A stretch of DNA of 64,000 nt, from assembly GCA_964589825.1 (NCBI GenBank), contig CAZPUS010000015.1, positions 4,734-68,733 of the forward strand, given 5' to 3'. This DNA comes from CAZPUS01 sp964589825 (GTDB lineage Bacteria; Fibrobacterota; Chitinivibrionia; Chitinivibrionales; WJKA01). A program made the translations under genes and the position numbers. Each line of letters starts with the position of its first letter. The stretch's first letter is position 1. The notes beneath the pieces were generated by a model. The model did no database searches and was not told the DNA's origin. It saw nothing but the letters and a program-made list of their open reading frames with translations. Below, piece by piece: positions 27,658-36,995 of the stretch.

Positions 27658-29727
27658 GTGGTACCACACAGAAAAACGGTTCTTTTCTTCGGCATGGTTC
27701 TTTTCGTTATGAACGCATATATGTGCGGAACTGTAATCGCTGCACCTCAGCGAATAGAACTCAAGGAAATAATAGGAAAAGTGCAAGTACGCAGAGAAGC
27801 GAGTTCACGGTGGCGTCCGGCGCGACCGGGTATGCGCATCCAGCAGGGATGGGGAGTACGTACGTATGTCGAATCAAGTGTCAAACTGCTTTTTCAGACA
27901 GGGAGCGTGGTAAAAATAGGGGAAAAGAGTGCGGTTACCATTTCTGAAGCGGTGGTCGATCAGGCAGGAAAGTCCAGTGGCACATCGGTCAATATGCTGA
28001 CCGGAAAGCTCTGGTCTAATGTGAAAAAACTCGCAAGTAAAAAATCGAAGTTCGAAGTAGAGACACCCACGGCGGTGGCGTCGATACGTGGAACACGATT
28101 CGGGGTATATGCAACCAAGAATAAAACCGCGGTCGATGTACACAGCGGTAATGTGAGAGTCCGGCCCAGAGGATCAGACAATTTTGTCGATGTAGGCAAG
28201 GGCAAACGCGCACTTGTATCGGGCCAGGACGATATAAAACTGTATGATTTGAAAAAAGATGACGGACAGCTTCCCGGCCCGCCGCCTGAGGACGGGTTAG
28301 CTGATGATACGACCGCAGCGGATACCACACAATCCGATACCACGCAACCGGGTGGCGATGTCGATACCACCGTCACGGATACCACGGCAGAGGATTCCCT
28401 CTCCGCACAAGCCGATACTGCGGAAGCAGATATTGATACTGCCGCGATGCCGGATACAACCACGACAGATACATCTTTATCCGATACAGCGGGAGATGCT
28501 CCCGATGCAGTAGCTGATACGACCATGGCGGTCGATACTGCTGACAGGGGGACACCGGTACCCGATACCACCGCATCACTTACACCGGATACCTCCGCGA
28601 CATCTGGTGATATGGTGCTGACCTTATCACTATCAACTCCGGCGGATGGTGCGACGATCACTACCCCTGCAATCTCGGTTTCCGGGAAGACGAGCCCGGG
28701 CGCCGAGGTAAAGGCAAACGGGATTTCGGTTCCGGTACAGTCCGGCGGGGAATTCAGTACACGTGTACCTATTCCCGATGAAGAGCAGGAATACACGGTT
28801 ACGGTAAAAGCAACCCTGGGTGATCAGCAGAAACAAATTGAACGGCGTGTTATCTATGAGACTGTGCAGGAGGCGTTAAGCCTTACAATTCAGTCGCCCG
28901 GAGACGGTGCACAGATTATGAAGAGCAGTCTGGCAATACAGGGAAAAGCGCAGGGAGCGCAGGAGGTTATGGTAAACGGTTTTAAGGCGGGGGTGTCATC
29001 GAGCGGCTACTTCAGTTACCAGATTCCTTTGACAGAGCAGGATATAGGAGAATATCCGCTTCGTGTTGTTGCTTCGAATGAGGAGGAAGAGATTGAAAAG
29101 GAAATCATGGTTGAGGTTGCTGTTACGTCGCCGCAGATAAACACGAGTGCGCCACGCATACAGGTCCTGAATGCAACGACCAACGCAACAAAGCAGAGTG
29201 AACTGCGGGTGAATGTAATGGATCGCACTCCCGGCGATCTGATCACACTTAGCGCGGAAAACAATGGTTCGACCGATGAATATGAACTTGAACCCGGGGC
29301 GACGCAGGGGATATATCTTGAAGAGGGGAAAAACAGATATACCATCAGAGCGTCCGATCGTGCGGCTAATCAGGCAAATGTGGTAAGCGGAGAGGTGTTT
29401 TATCTCCCCGGGCCTTTGCAGATGACGGTGATAGAGCCGCAACGGCGCCGTATGGTTATTGACGATCTGCCGCCTATGCCGAGTGATCAGATAAGCAAGA
29501 GGCTTACCATAGAAGTCGAGATCGACGACGGAATAAACGATGTGCCGGGGACCATAAAATATTGTCGGATTAGCGGGACCGGTGTAAACCAGTTGTGCAG
29601 GGAGATCGGGAATTATCACTACCAGGCAACGGTACAGTTGTCGCACGGGTTAAACAGCTACACCATTCTTGCAGAGGATATTGCAGGCAACCAGGTGCGC
29701 AGAACGGTTGAAGTGGATATCAGATAA
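27658..29727 (+). CDS. Secreted FecR-domain protein with Asp-Thr-rich linker and Ig-like domains
   Basis: 689 residues from GTG 27658, with AAGGAGA seven bases upstream. The signal peptide is about 1-29 (VIAAP). The FecR domain (about 33-200) contains GWGVRTYVESSVKLLF and the typical core TPTAVASIRGTRFGVY. A linker of about 110 residues (205-315) is built on repeated DTT/DT motifs and should be extended. Three Ig-like glucodextranase-B-type units follow (about 320-410 PADGATITTPAISVSGK, 415-495 SPGDGAQIMKSSLAIQGK, 500-590), then a final strand domain. FecR domains in such proteins are thought to bind cell-wall or outer-membrane partners rather than act in iron signalling; no sigma factor is nearby. 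It sits between the two giant secreted proteins. Confidence 0.85.
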   Translation: MVPHRKTVLFFGMVLFVMNAYMCGTVIAAPQRIELKEIIGKVQVRREASSRWRPARPGMRIQQGWGVRTYVESSVKLLFQTGSVVKIGEKSAVTISEAVVDQAGKSSGTSVNMLTGKLWSNVKKLASKKSKFEVETPTAVASIRGTRFGVYATKNKTAVDVHSGNVRVRPRGSDNFVDVGKGKRALVSGQDDIKLYDLKKDDGQLPGPPPEDGLADDTTAADTTQSDTTQPGGDVDTTVTDTTAEDSLSAQADTAEADIDTAAMPDTTTTDTSLSDTAGDAPDAVADTTMAVDTADRGTPVPDTTASLTPDTSATSGDMVLTLSLSTPADGATITTPAISVSGKTSPGAEVKANGISVPVQSGGEFSTRVPIPDEEQEYTVTVKATLGDQQKQIERRVIYETVQEALSLTIQSPGDGAQIMKSSLAIQGKAQGAQEVMVNGFKAGVSSSGYFSYQIPLTEQDIGEYPLRVVASNEEEEIEKEIMVEVAVTSPQINTSAPRIQVLNATTNATKQSELRVNVMDRTPGDLITLSAENNGSTDEYELEPGATQGIYLEEGKNRYTIRASDRAANQANVVSGEVFYLPGPLQMTVIEPQRRRMVIDDLPPMPSDQISKRLTIEVEIDDGINDVPGTIKYCRISGTGVNQLCREIGNYHYQATVQLSHGLNSYTILAEDIAGNQVRRTVEVDIR

Positions 29728-29852
29728 GGGGGATATGCAGTGGCGATGATGTGCACAGGAGTGTACTCCAAAGGGGCCAAACCCGGCCACAGACCGGGTA
29801 ACTGCCGTATCCTGCGGGAAATCATGTCATTTATTCAGGAGAAAATCAGCAC

Positions 29853-32800
29853 ATGAAACTGGAGAGAATCGTGACGAAACATGATTCCGATGGTTTAATC
29901 CGGAAAATGTTTTGCATCGGGTTTTTTTTGATAACAGGGGTTTTTGCCCAGCAAATAAACATCTATAATCCTTATGCAGCTCAGTCATACAATGTGGGTG
30001 ATACGATGATTATAGAATGGGATGCCGATACCACCATCTCCGAAGTTATAATCGAATACAGTCCTGATCACGGTATGTCGTGGCTGCAGGTTACCTCCTC
30101 CGGATCGGTGAGGCGTACGTATAACTACTGGGGATATTACCACTGGGCGATACCCGACAATATAGACAATACACCGGTCCCTTCTCCGAAGGGTATACTG
30201 CGAATAGCCGATTACAATTATGCCGCAGAAGCATTTTCGGACACATTCGAAATTGTGGACAGCGATACCGTTTCATCGGGTCCGATGCTTTCGTTGAGTA
30301 CGTATCAGGTAGTGTGTACCGGGGATACCACCTTTACCGTCAATGCAACCAACAGCGGAGACGATACATTACCCCCGCTCAGCGCCACCGCTGATGCGCA
30401 ATGGGTCGGCATAAACGTCTCCGGAAGCGGAAACGAGCAATATATTTATACCACGGTCGATACCACAGGGTTGTCAGGCGGGTATTATTCTTCCAACGTA
30501 GCCGTTACCGGTACCGGAATAAACGACAGCTTTGTGATCGATCTGGATTTAACCGCGGATAAGTCCGGTATTTATATTTCCGCTCCGGTGGCGGGCGAGA
30601 TATACACCGTGGGTGATACCATGATGATTTCGTGGAGTGCAGATTCCAAAATCTCTGACGTAGGAATAGAGTATTCACCTGACGAGGGAATGACATGGCT
30701 TTCCCTTACTTCATCAGATACCATCTCGCGCAGTTCCGGTGGATGGGGCAGCTATGCATGGCATATTCCGGAAAATATCGATGGTATCCCGGTGGCTTCA
30801 TCCCAGGCCATGATGCGGGTATATGAAACCAACGGTTCAGCACACGGCTACAGCGATATTTTTGAGATATATCCCAACGATTCGACGGTGTCGGATACTA
30901 CGACATCGAAGACAGCTCTTTTATCGCCCGTCGGGGATTCATATTATATGGTTGGCGATACAATGACGATAGAATGGGATGCTGATACGGGAATAAACGA
31001 AGTGATACTCGAATATTCCCCGGATGATGGGGTGTCATGGGCCTTTATCGATTCAGGGACAATAACGCGTAATTCATCATACTGGGGATTATACCCGTGG
31101 AAAGTGCCGCGCGAGATAAATGGAATGCCGGTCAGGTCACACCATGCACGAGTCAAGTTGAGTGATTACAACAAGACATCCTGGAGCATTTCGGGACAAT
31201 TTACAATCTATGATCCCGCTGACACTGCTATAAGCCGGATATGGTACATAGATGCATCGGCGCCCGACGGCGGCGATGGAAGCCGCAGCGCGCCGTTCAA
31301 TACCATTTTTGCATTTATTGGACTTGAATCGGGTGATATGATTCACGTTGCCGGTGGATATTACGTGCTGGATTCCGGCTTTACCATCGATACCGACAGT
31401 ATTCTGATTCTGGGCGGGTGGGACACATCGTTTACCTGGAGAGATCCGCAGGCCCATCCCACGATAATCAGCGGGGAAGCAATCGATGTTCCGGATACGT
31501 TTTTCGTCATTGCGGAGGATGAAATCGAATTCAGCGGTTTTGACTTCGTGGATGGTGCAGGGGGGGCGCATACTGCGCTGGCAATAGCGGGTGATTCCAT
31601 CCGTCGAGTCGGGTTGCTTGAGAATCGATACATGGGCTTATCGACCGCGCTTTCGATCAATCGAAGTGCGCAGATAAAAGTGGTACATTCGATATTCGAA
31701 GAGTGCAACAATGCACTGCATATACGCGCGGCGGATTCCGTACTGGCCAAAAACAACACTTTTTACGGCAACAGGGAAGGTATTGCATTGGTCTATTCAG
31801 GAGGGGTATTGTGCCGAAACAATATTTTCAGCCACAACGAATTCGCACTAATCGAAGAGGATAGCCTTTCGGTGTTCGGCAATGTGGCGTATAACGCCTT
31901 TTTCCGCAATGGGACCGTTCTTGAAAACAACGGGTATGCAGCCGATATTGCAATACGATATCCTGAAAACCTTGTTGTCGATCCGATGTTTTTGGATACA
32001 ACGCTGCAGAAAAGAGATCTGCATCTTCAGCCGGGTTCACAATGTATAGATGCGGGTGATCCGAATGCAGAGTTCGAACGTGAACCAATGCCCAATGGCG
32101 GACGAATCAATATAGGTGCATATGGCGGGACGGAGTATGCGACCGTTTCGGATACCGGTACAGTGATTAATGATTCGATCGCGCCGCAGAATCCATTATC
32201 ATTGAAGGTGACCGCGGTCGATTCGGGTATTCAATTCAGATGGGATCCGGCGCTTGTACAGGGAAGTGATATAAAAAATGCGGGGATATGGTATCGGACC
32301 GACAGGTTCCCGCAAGGGCGTCAGGACCCGATGGCGGCCAAAGTGCATGTATGGCCGGTCTCTGCATCTTCTCTTAATATGAACGCACCGGTCGTAGGTG
32401 GATTGCCGCCTGGTCCGGTCTATTATTTTGCGCTCTATGTACAAGATTCATCCGGCAACTGGTCCGTCGATGCGGCCATGGACACCGTCGTGATGGATTC
32501 TGGGCAGATGATGCCGTACGATACGCTTTACACAAAAGAATTTTTACAGGTGAGTGTTTCGGCGTACGAAGATTCAGCCGCTCTTGTATCGATACAGACT
32601 GGTGACACGACGCCGATTTCCGGAATATCGGGAATCGGATGGGGGTATGGGCACCAGTCCGACATGGCACCGGACAGCACCGCCGGTTCTCTCAGAACTA
32701 TACCCTATGCCGATACTTCTTTCGTGGTTGACAGCTTCGGCGTTAAGGGAATGTGGATTTTCGGATTTACCGTGTTTGACAGTACCGGGCGCATGCTGCC

Positions 32801-34397
32801 GCGTCTGATTAAAACATATTATGTCGGCAACATGGCACCCCGAACCATCGTGACAAAAACTAGACGGTGGGGTGCCGTGCGTTACCGGGTGAATGCGATA
32901 GATGATAAAGACTCTCTTTTTGTGTTTCACTACTCCTTTAAAAAAGTCGGAGACAGCAGTACGACCCTTGCCGATACGCTGCTGCAGGAGGGAACCGATA
33001 CCGCTTCAAGCATTGTACGTGAGTTTTATCCCCTTCCTGACGGCATGTACCGATTCAGTGCATGGTGCAGTGAATTGGACGGAAAAAGGGACAGCAGTGT
33101 GGAACATTCGATCGTTACCATTACCCGCGCAACGAAAAAAAGATTCAGTATGCGCAGCCGGTGGAACATGATTGGGATTCCGGGTCGTACCATTGATGTG
33201 GATTCATTGCGCACGGGAGGAGTGATCTCCTACTGGGATGAATCGAGCGCGCCGCGGGATATTTACAGCTACTATGTTCCTTCCGATCAGATACGCGATA
33301 TGTCGGCCGGGCAGGCTCTGTGGAGGAAGTCATCACAACCTGTACAGATCGAGCTTCAACCCGCTCAGCTTATCGACAGCGCGGTTACTCTGCAGCTTAA
33401 TTACAATGAATACGGATGGAACCAGGTGACGAGTCCGTATCCATATCCGGTCAGATGGCCCTACGATTCGCCGTTGTGGCGATGGGACAGCACACAGCAG
33501 TCGGTTGTACCGGCCCAGGACACGTTGTATCCCTGGCGCGGTTACTGGGTGCAGGTTCCCGCCGACACTACGGCTACGCTGCAGCCACGGCCCGTCTATT
33601 CACTGCCTCAGGTTTTTGCCAAGAGGATGGCCGCATCGTATACTGATGAAGATAACTGGCATATCCGCATAGGACTTCGGGCGGTGGAGCGGGGTAGCGA
33701 TCCTTATAATGTGCTTGGTTTTTGCAAAAAGGCGAGTGATGGGCGCGATTCGCTTGATATGGATGAGCCTCCGTCAATAGGATCGAATCGAACATTGTTC
33801 ATGTATCAGTCGGATGAAAACGGAGGCAGGCGGCTGGCTAAGGATATACGTAACAATCTCGATTCCGCACAGCGATTCAGCGTAGGCATTACCCCCGGCG
33901 ATTATACGGCCCATCTTTATGTCGAGGGAACAGAGCAGCATGCCTCTGTCTATATATACCTGGTAACCTCTGATACCGTAATTCGTATGGAGCCGGGTAA
34001 GGGCTATCCGCTCGATGCTTCGGACGAGATAACCTACAGAACGATTTTCGTTACGCGCGATCCGCATTTTACCCGGTCGTTACCATACCGCTTTCGCTTT
34101 GCGGCCCCGGTTCCCAATCCGTTTGTCAGACAAGCCGTACTTACTTATACACTCCCCTTCAGATGGGATGCGCACGGTCGTATCGATACGGATCGGTATC
34201 GGGTATCGCTTAATGTGATCGATACGCGTGGGCGGATAGTACGCACACTCGAAAACGAGATGAAATCTCCTGGTTCGTACCGGGTCGAGTGGAACGGTAA
34301 AACCCGCAATGGTCGTGTGGTCTCTTCGGGGGCCTATTTTCTGCGGCTTGAAGCGGATGCGCTTTCTGCGGTAAAGAGGGTGGTGAAAATTAAATAG
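29853..34397 (+). CDS. Large secreted protein: Ig-like repeats, beta-helix, FN3, C-terminal sorting-like tail
   Basis: 1514 residues. The signal sequence ends near VFAQQ (about residue 33); an internal start at 29907 would give a shorter signal, but AGGAGA fits ATG 29853. Three copies of an approximately 100-residue Ser-Thr-rich GPI-type Ig unit (VGDTMxIxWxAD...IEYSPDxGxxW) lie at about 36-140, 240-340 and 350-455, with a BACON-like domain between the first two. A right-handed beta-helix of the DUF1565 kind (starts WYIDASAPDGGDGSRSAPF, about 464-770) and an FN3-like domain follow. The last 600 residues match the end of the 2708-residue protein, including YWDES..PRDIYSYYVPSD, YGWNQVT.PYPYP and the PNPF tail. 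Probably an outer-surface protein; no enzyme signature seen. Confidence 0.88.
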   Translation: MKLERIVTKHDSDGLIRKMFCIGFFLITGVFAQQINIYNPYAAQSYNVGDTMIIEWDADTTISEVIIEYSPDHGMSWLQVTSSGSVRRTYNYWGYYHWAIPDNIDNTPVPSPKGILRIADYNYAAEAFSDTFEIVDSDTVSSGPMLSLSTYQVVCTGDTTFTVNATNSGDDTLPPLSATADAQWVGINVSGSGNEQYIYTTVDTTGLSGGYYSSNVAVTGTGINDSFVIDLDLTADKSGIYISAPVAGEIYTVGDTMMISWSADSKISDVGIEYSPDEGMTWLSLTSSDTISRSSGGWGSYAWHIPENIDGIPVASSQAMMRVYETNGSAHGYSDIFEIYPNDSTVSDTTTSKTALLSPVGDSYYMVGDTMTIEWDADTGINEVILEYSPDDGVSWAFIDSGTITRNSSYWGLYPWKVPREINGMPVRSHHARVKLSDYNKTSWSISGQFTIYDPADTAISRIWYIDASAPDGGDGSRSAPFNTIFAFIGLESGDMIHVAGGYYVLDSGFTIDTDSILILGGWDTSFTWRDPQAHPTIISGEAIDVPDTFFVIAEDEIEFSGFDFVDGAGGAHTALAIAGDSIRRVGLLENRYMGLSTALSINRSAQIKVVHSIFEECNNALHIRAADSVLAKNNTFYGNREGIALVYSGGVLCRNNIFSHNEFALIEEDSLSVFGNVAYNAFFRNGTVLENNGYAADIAIRYPENLVVDPMFLDTTLQKRDLHLQPGSQCIDAGDPNAEFEREPMPNGGRINIGAYGGTEYATVSDTGTVINDSIAPQNPLSLKVTAVDSGIQFRWDPALVQGSDIKNAGIWYRTDRFPQGRQDPMAAKVHVWPVSASSLNMNAPVVGGLPPGPVYYFALYVQDSSGNWSVDAAMDTVVMDSGQMMPYDTLYTKEFLQVSVSAYEDSAALVSIQTGDTTPISGISGIGWGYGHQSDMAPDSTAGSLRTIPYADTSFVVDSFGVKGMWIFGFTVFDSTGRMLPRLIKTYYVGNMAPRTIVTKTRRWGAVRYRVNAIDDKDSLFVFHYSFKKVGDSSTTLADTLLQEGTDTASSIVREFYPLPDGMYRFSAWCSELDGKRDSSVEHSIVTITRATKKRFSMRSRWNMIGIPGRTIDVDSLRTGGVISYWDESSAPRDIYSYYVPSDQIRDMSAGQALWRKSSQPVQIELQPAQLIDSAVTLQLNYNEYGWNQVTSPYPYPVRWPYDSPLWRWDSTQQSVVPAQDTLYPWRGYWVQVPADTTATLQPRPVYSLPQVFAKRMAASYTDEDNWHIRIGLRAVERGSDPYNVLGFCKKASDGRDSLDMDEPPSIGSNRTLFMYQSDENGGRRLAKDIRNNLDSAQRFSVGITPGDYTAHLYVEGTEQHASVYIYLVTSDTVIRMEPGKGYPLDASDEITYRTIFVTRDPHFTRSLPYRFRFAAPVPNPFVRQAVLTYTLPFRWDAHGRIDTDRYRVSLNVIDTRGRIVRTLENEMKSPGSYRVEWNGKTRNGRVVSSGAYFLRLEADALSAVKRVVKIK

Positions 34398-34560
34398 AAC
34401 CATACAGCCGATGTTGATGCCACATTTTTTTCTGGCTTCGATCTTCCCGGGCAGGTTTAAAGAGAGGACCTAACATGTCGTATAATAGATACAGCTAAAC
34501 GTGAAAGCTGCGACACCGGGGGATACCGGCAAATATAAACCAAAAACAACGGGAGCGTAG

Positions 34561-34956
34561 ATGAAGAAGATCGTGATTGCAGGGGCAGTCGTGCTTGTAC
34601 TGGTCGTCCTCGTGGTGGGATTGTTTATAATGCGATATAAAAAAATGGTGCATACCGTAGACGGTATTACCGTCGAACACGTCGATCTCAGCAGAGTACC
34701 GGATGGCCTATACACAGGTCATTTCAAGGAATTCCTGGTAGCGGTCGATGTGGAAGTGACCGTGAAGGATAGCGCGATTTCTGCAATAGAAATTACCGAA
34801 CAGGAGTGCGGACCCGGCTATGAAGCCCGGGGTACTGTCGACCGGATTATTGTAGCCCAGTCCCCCAAAGTGAATGCGGTAAGCGGGGCAACAGGCAGCA
34901 GCAAGGCGATAATGATTGCTGTCCAAAATGCACTGACAAAGAAGAAAAGTCAGTAG
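34561..34956 (+). CDS. Membrane-anchored FMN-binding domain protein
   Basis: 131 residues: one N-terminal transmembrane helix (about 4-25), then a small FMN-binding domain (PF04205 type) whose signature SGATGSSKAI (about 112-121) contains the Thr that ApbE-type flavin transferases modify with FMN in NqrC/RnfG relatives. The domain therefore faces the periplasm. No Rnf, Nqr or ApbE gene is in the window, so its electron partner is elsewhere. GGGAG stands upstream of the ATG. It lies between the secreted-protein block and the peptide transporter with 115 bp to the latter. Confidence 0.8.
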   Translation: MKKIVIAGAVVLVLVVLVVGLFIMRYKKMVHTVDGITVEHVDLSRVPDGLYTGHFKEFLVAVDVEVTVKDSAISAIEITEQECGPGYEARGTVDRIIVAQSPKVNAVSGATGSSKAIMIAVQNALTKKKSQ

Positions 34957-35071
34957 GATGCAATAGGGCAGGTTTTTTAGCTGCAGAAGCCTGAATACTA
35001 CCATCAAAGGTGCACGAGTGTATTTTTAGGTGTATGCCATATACGATTTCACCTGAACACGGCGTACACCT

Positions 35072-36976
35072 ATGAAGTGGTTCTACGTAATCGCCATCGT
35101 TATTGCAGGTATTCTTGGTGCCGCACCGCTCTATCTTCTGGGCCCGGGCGACGGCGAATTACCCCCCGGTGAAACGGTATACCGGGTCACTTATTCTTCA
35201 GCAGTGAAGTCGATAGATCCCGCGACATGCGGGGATGTGGCATCCTCTTCAGTCCAGGCGAACATTTTTGAAGGGCTCTACGGGTATAAATACCTCAAAA
35301 GGCCGGTTGAAGTAACACCGCAACTTGCTGTCGCAATGCCACAGATTTCGGACAGTGGATGCAGGTATACCATCAGGGTGAAAAAAGGGGTTTATTACCA
35401 TAGAAATCCCTGTTTTGGCAAGGCGGAAGACGGGAATGCGCATCGATGGGCTACCCGTGAAGTAACGGCATACGATTTTGTGCTCGCGATCAAGCGTATT
35501 GCGGATTACCATCTCAATACCGGGCTTGCATGGGCATTTCTTGCCGGACGAATCAAAGGGCTCGATGCATACCGGCAGAAGACCACCCAGTATAAAAGCG
35601 GGGATTTTTCCCGCTATGAAATGGATGTAGAAGGAATTGCAGTACCCGATTCGCATACACTGCAAATCGATTTGAACGCACCCTACCCCCAGTTTGTGTA
35701 TGTGCTCGCAATGCACGTGTATGCACCCATTCCTCACGAGGCGATCGATTACTGGCTTATGGAAACCCGTGATGGTTCTGTCAGTAAAAAAATACCCGTG
35801 GCAGGGCGCAGCGTCGAATTTCAGTCCCCCGATCATGCAATCGGAACCGGACCCTATATACTCGAGAGCTGGAAACGAAAATGGAAGATTCGGCTCAGAA
35901 AAAATCCGGAATACAGAACGGTACGCTATCCCACCTGTAACGACTGCAGCTATACAGGATATGTCCAGGACAGTGCCCGTGGCTTATACCGCGATGCCGG
36001 GAAAAAAATCCCGTTTATCGACAGGATACATTTTAGATTCATGGAAGAGAATTACCCCCGGTGGATGCTTTTTCTGACAAAACAGAAAGATGTCGCATCG
36101 ATTCCAAAAGAGACGTTCAACAGTGTCATCACCCCTGAGAAAGAATTGGCGCAAAAGTGGCGGGAGAAGGGTATATACCTCGAACGGTTCACCGAACCGA
36201 GTATTTTCTGGATCGCATTCAACATGGAGGATCGGATAATAGGCGAGAGCAGGGCGCTGCGTCGTGCGATCTCTCTCGGGTATAACGTGGAGAGCGAAAT
36301 TGAGGTACTGTTCAACGGACGTGGAACACGACCGGTAAATATCATACCCGAGACATTCAAAGGGCACTCGCAGGCAGGCAAGGGGGAATATTTCCGGTTC
36401 GATACTACCGCAGCCCGTGCACAACTCGAACTCGCGAGAAAACAACTTGCGGAGAAAGGGCTTCTTGAGGATGGAAAAATTCCGACACTGCATCTGGATC
36501 TGAGCAAAGGAGCGTTTGCCATGCGGATTGCGGAATTTGCACGACATCAGTTTTCGCGGCTGGGAATCGATATCAAGGTTTCGTTTAACGACTGGCCCAC
36601 ACTGCAGCGCAAAGTGCATAACAAGCAATCGCAAATGTATATGATGGGATGGGCGGCAGATTATCCTGACGCGGAGAATTTCCTTCAGCTTTTTTACTCG
36701 GCAAATATCGATAAGGGGACAAACAACACCAATTTTTCCAATGCCGAATTCGATTCTCTTTACCGGATGGTGCGAAGAATGCAGGATAGCCCTCAGCGTA
36801 CGCGCCTCTATGGGGAAATGGCGCGCATAATTAATCGTGAGGTTCCTATTCTGCCCAGACTTGCACCCGAGAATTTTATTTTATATCATTCATGGGTGCA
36901 TAATGTAAAACCCCATCCCATAAGCCAGGGGAATGTAAAATATTATCGTATCGATCGATCCGAAATAGACAAATAA
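35072..36976 (+). CDS. Peptide/oligopeptide ABC transporter substrate-binding protein (family 5)
   Basis: 634 residues. The N-terminal helix (about 3-25) has no lipobox Cys or clear cleavage site, so it may stay as a membrane anchor. The mature part follows the SBP_bac_5 order: SIDPATCGDVASS.. NIFEGLYGY (about 50-75), TAYDFVLAIKRI (about 139-150), GTGPYILESW (about 264-273) and the C-terminal MGWAADYPDAENFLQLF (about 528-544). An insertion with a CNDC pair near residue 290 is not usual. No strong ribosome-binding site precedes ATG 35072. It begins the opp-like operon: the permease gene starts 20 bp after its stop. Confidence 0.9.
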   Translation: MKWFYVIAIVIAGILGAAPLYLLGPGDGELPPGETVYRVTYSSAVKSIDPATCGDVASSSVQANIFEGLYGYKYLKRPVEVTPQLAVAMPQISDSGCRYTIRVKKGVYYHRNPCFGKAEDGNAHRWATREVTAYDFVLAIKRIADYHLNTGLAWAFLAGRIKGLDAYRQKTTQYKSGDFSRYEMDVEGIAVPDSHTLQIDLNAPYPQFVYVLAMHVYAPIPHEAIDYWLMETRDGSVSKKIPVAGRSVEFQSPDHAIGTGPYILESWKRKWKIRLRKNPEYRTVRYPTCNDCSYTGYVQDSARGLYRDAGKKIPFIDRIHFRFMEENYPRWMLFLTKQKDVASIPKETFNSVITPEKELAQKWREKGIYLERFTEPSIFWIAFNMEDRIIGESRALRRAISLGYNVESEIEVLFNGRGTRPVNIIPETFKGHSQAGKGEYFRFDTTAARAQLELARKQLAEKGLLEDGKIPTLHLDLSKGAFAMRIAEFARHQFSRLGIDIKVSFNDWPTLQRKVHNKQSQMYMMGWAADYPDAENFLQLFYSANIDKGTNNTNFSNAEFDSLYRMVRRMQDSPQRTRLYGEMARIINREVPILPRLAPENFILYHSWVHNVKPHPISQGNVKYYRIDRSEIDK

Positions 36977-36995
36977 CAGAGATCGAACATCTGCC

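Noticed and set aside
29781..29799. Inverted repeat ACCCGG...CCGGGT between the FecR and 1514-residue protein genes
   Set aside because: The stem is only six base pairs and no T run follows, so it is not a terminator; no operator context.
34398..34560. TATAAT at 34481-34486 before the FMN-binding gene
   Set aside because: No acceptable -35 at 16-18 bases; a TTTAAA at 19 bases is too weak to report as a promoter.
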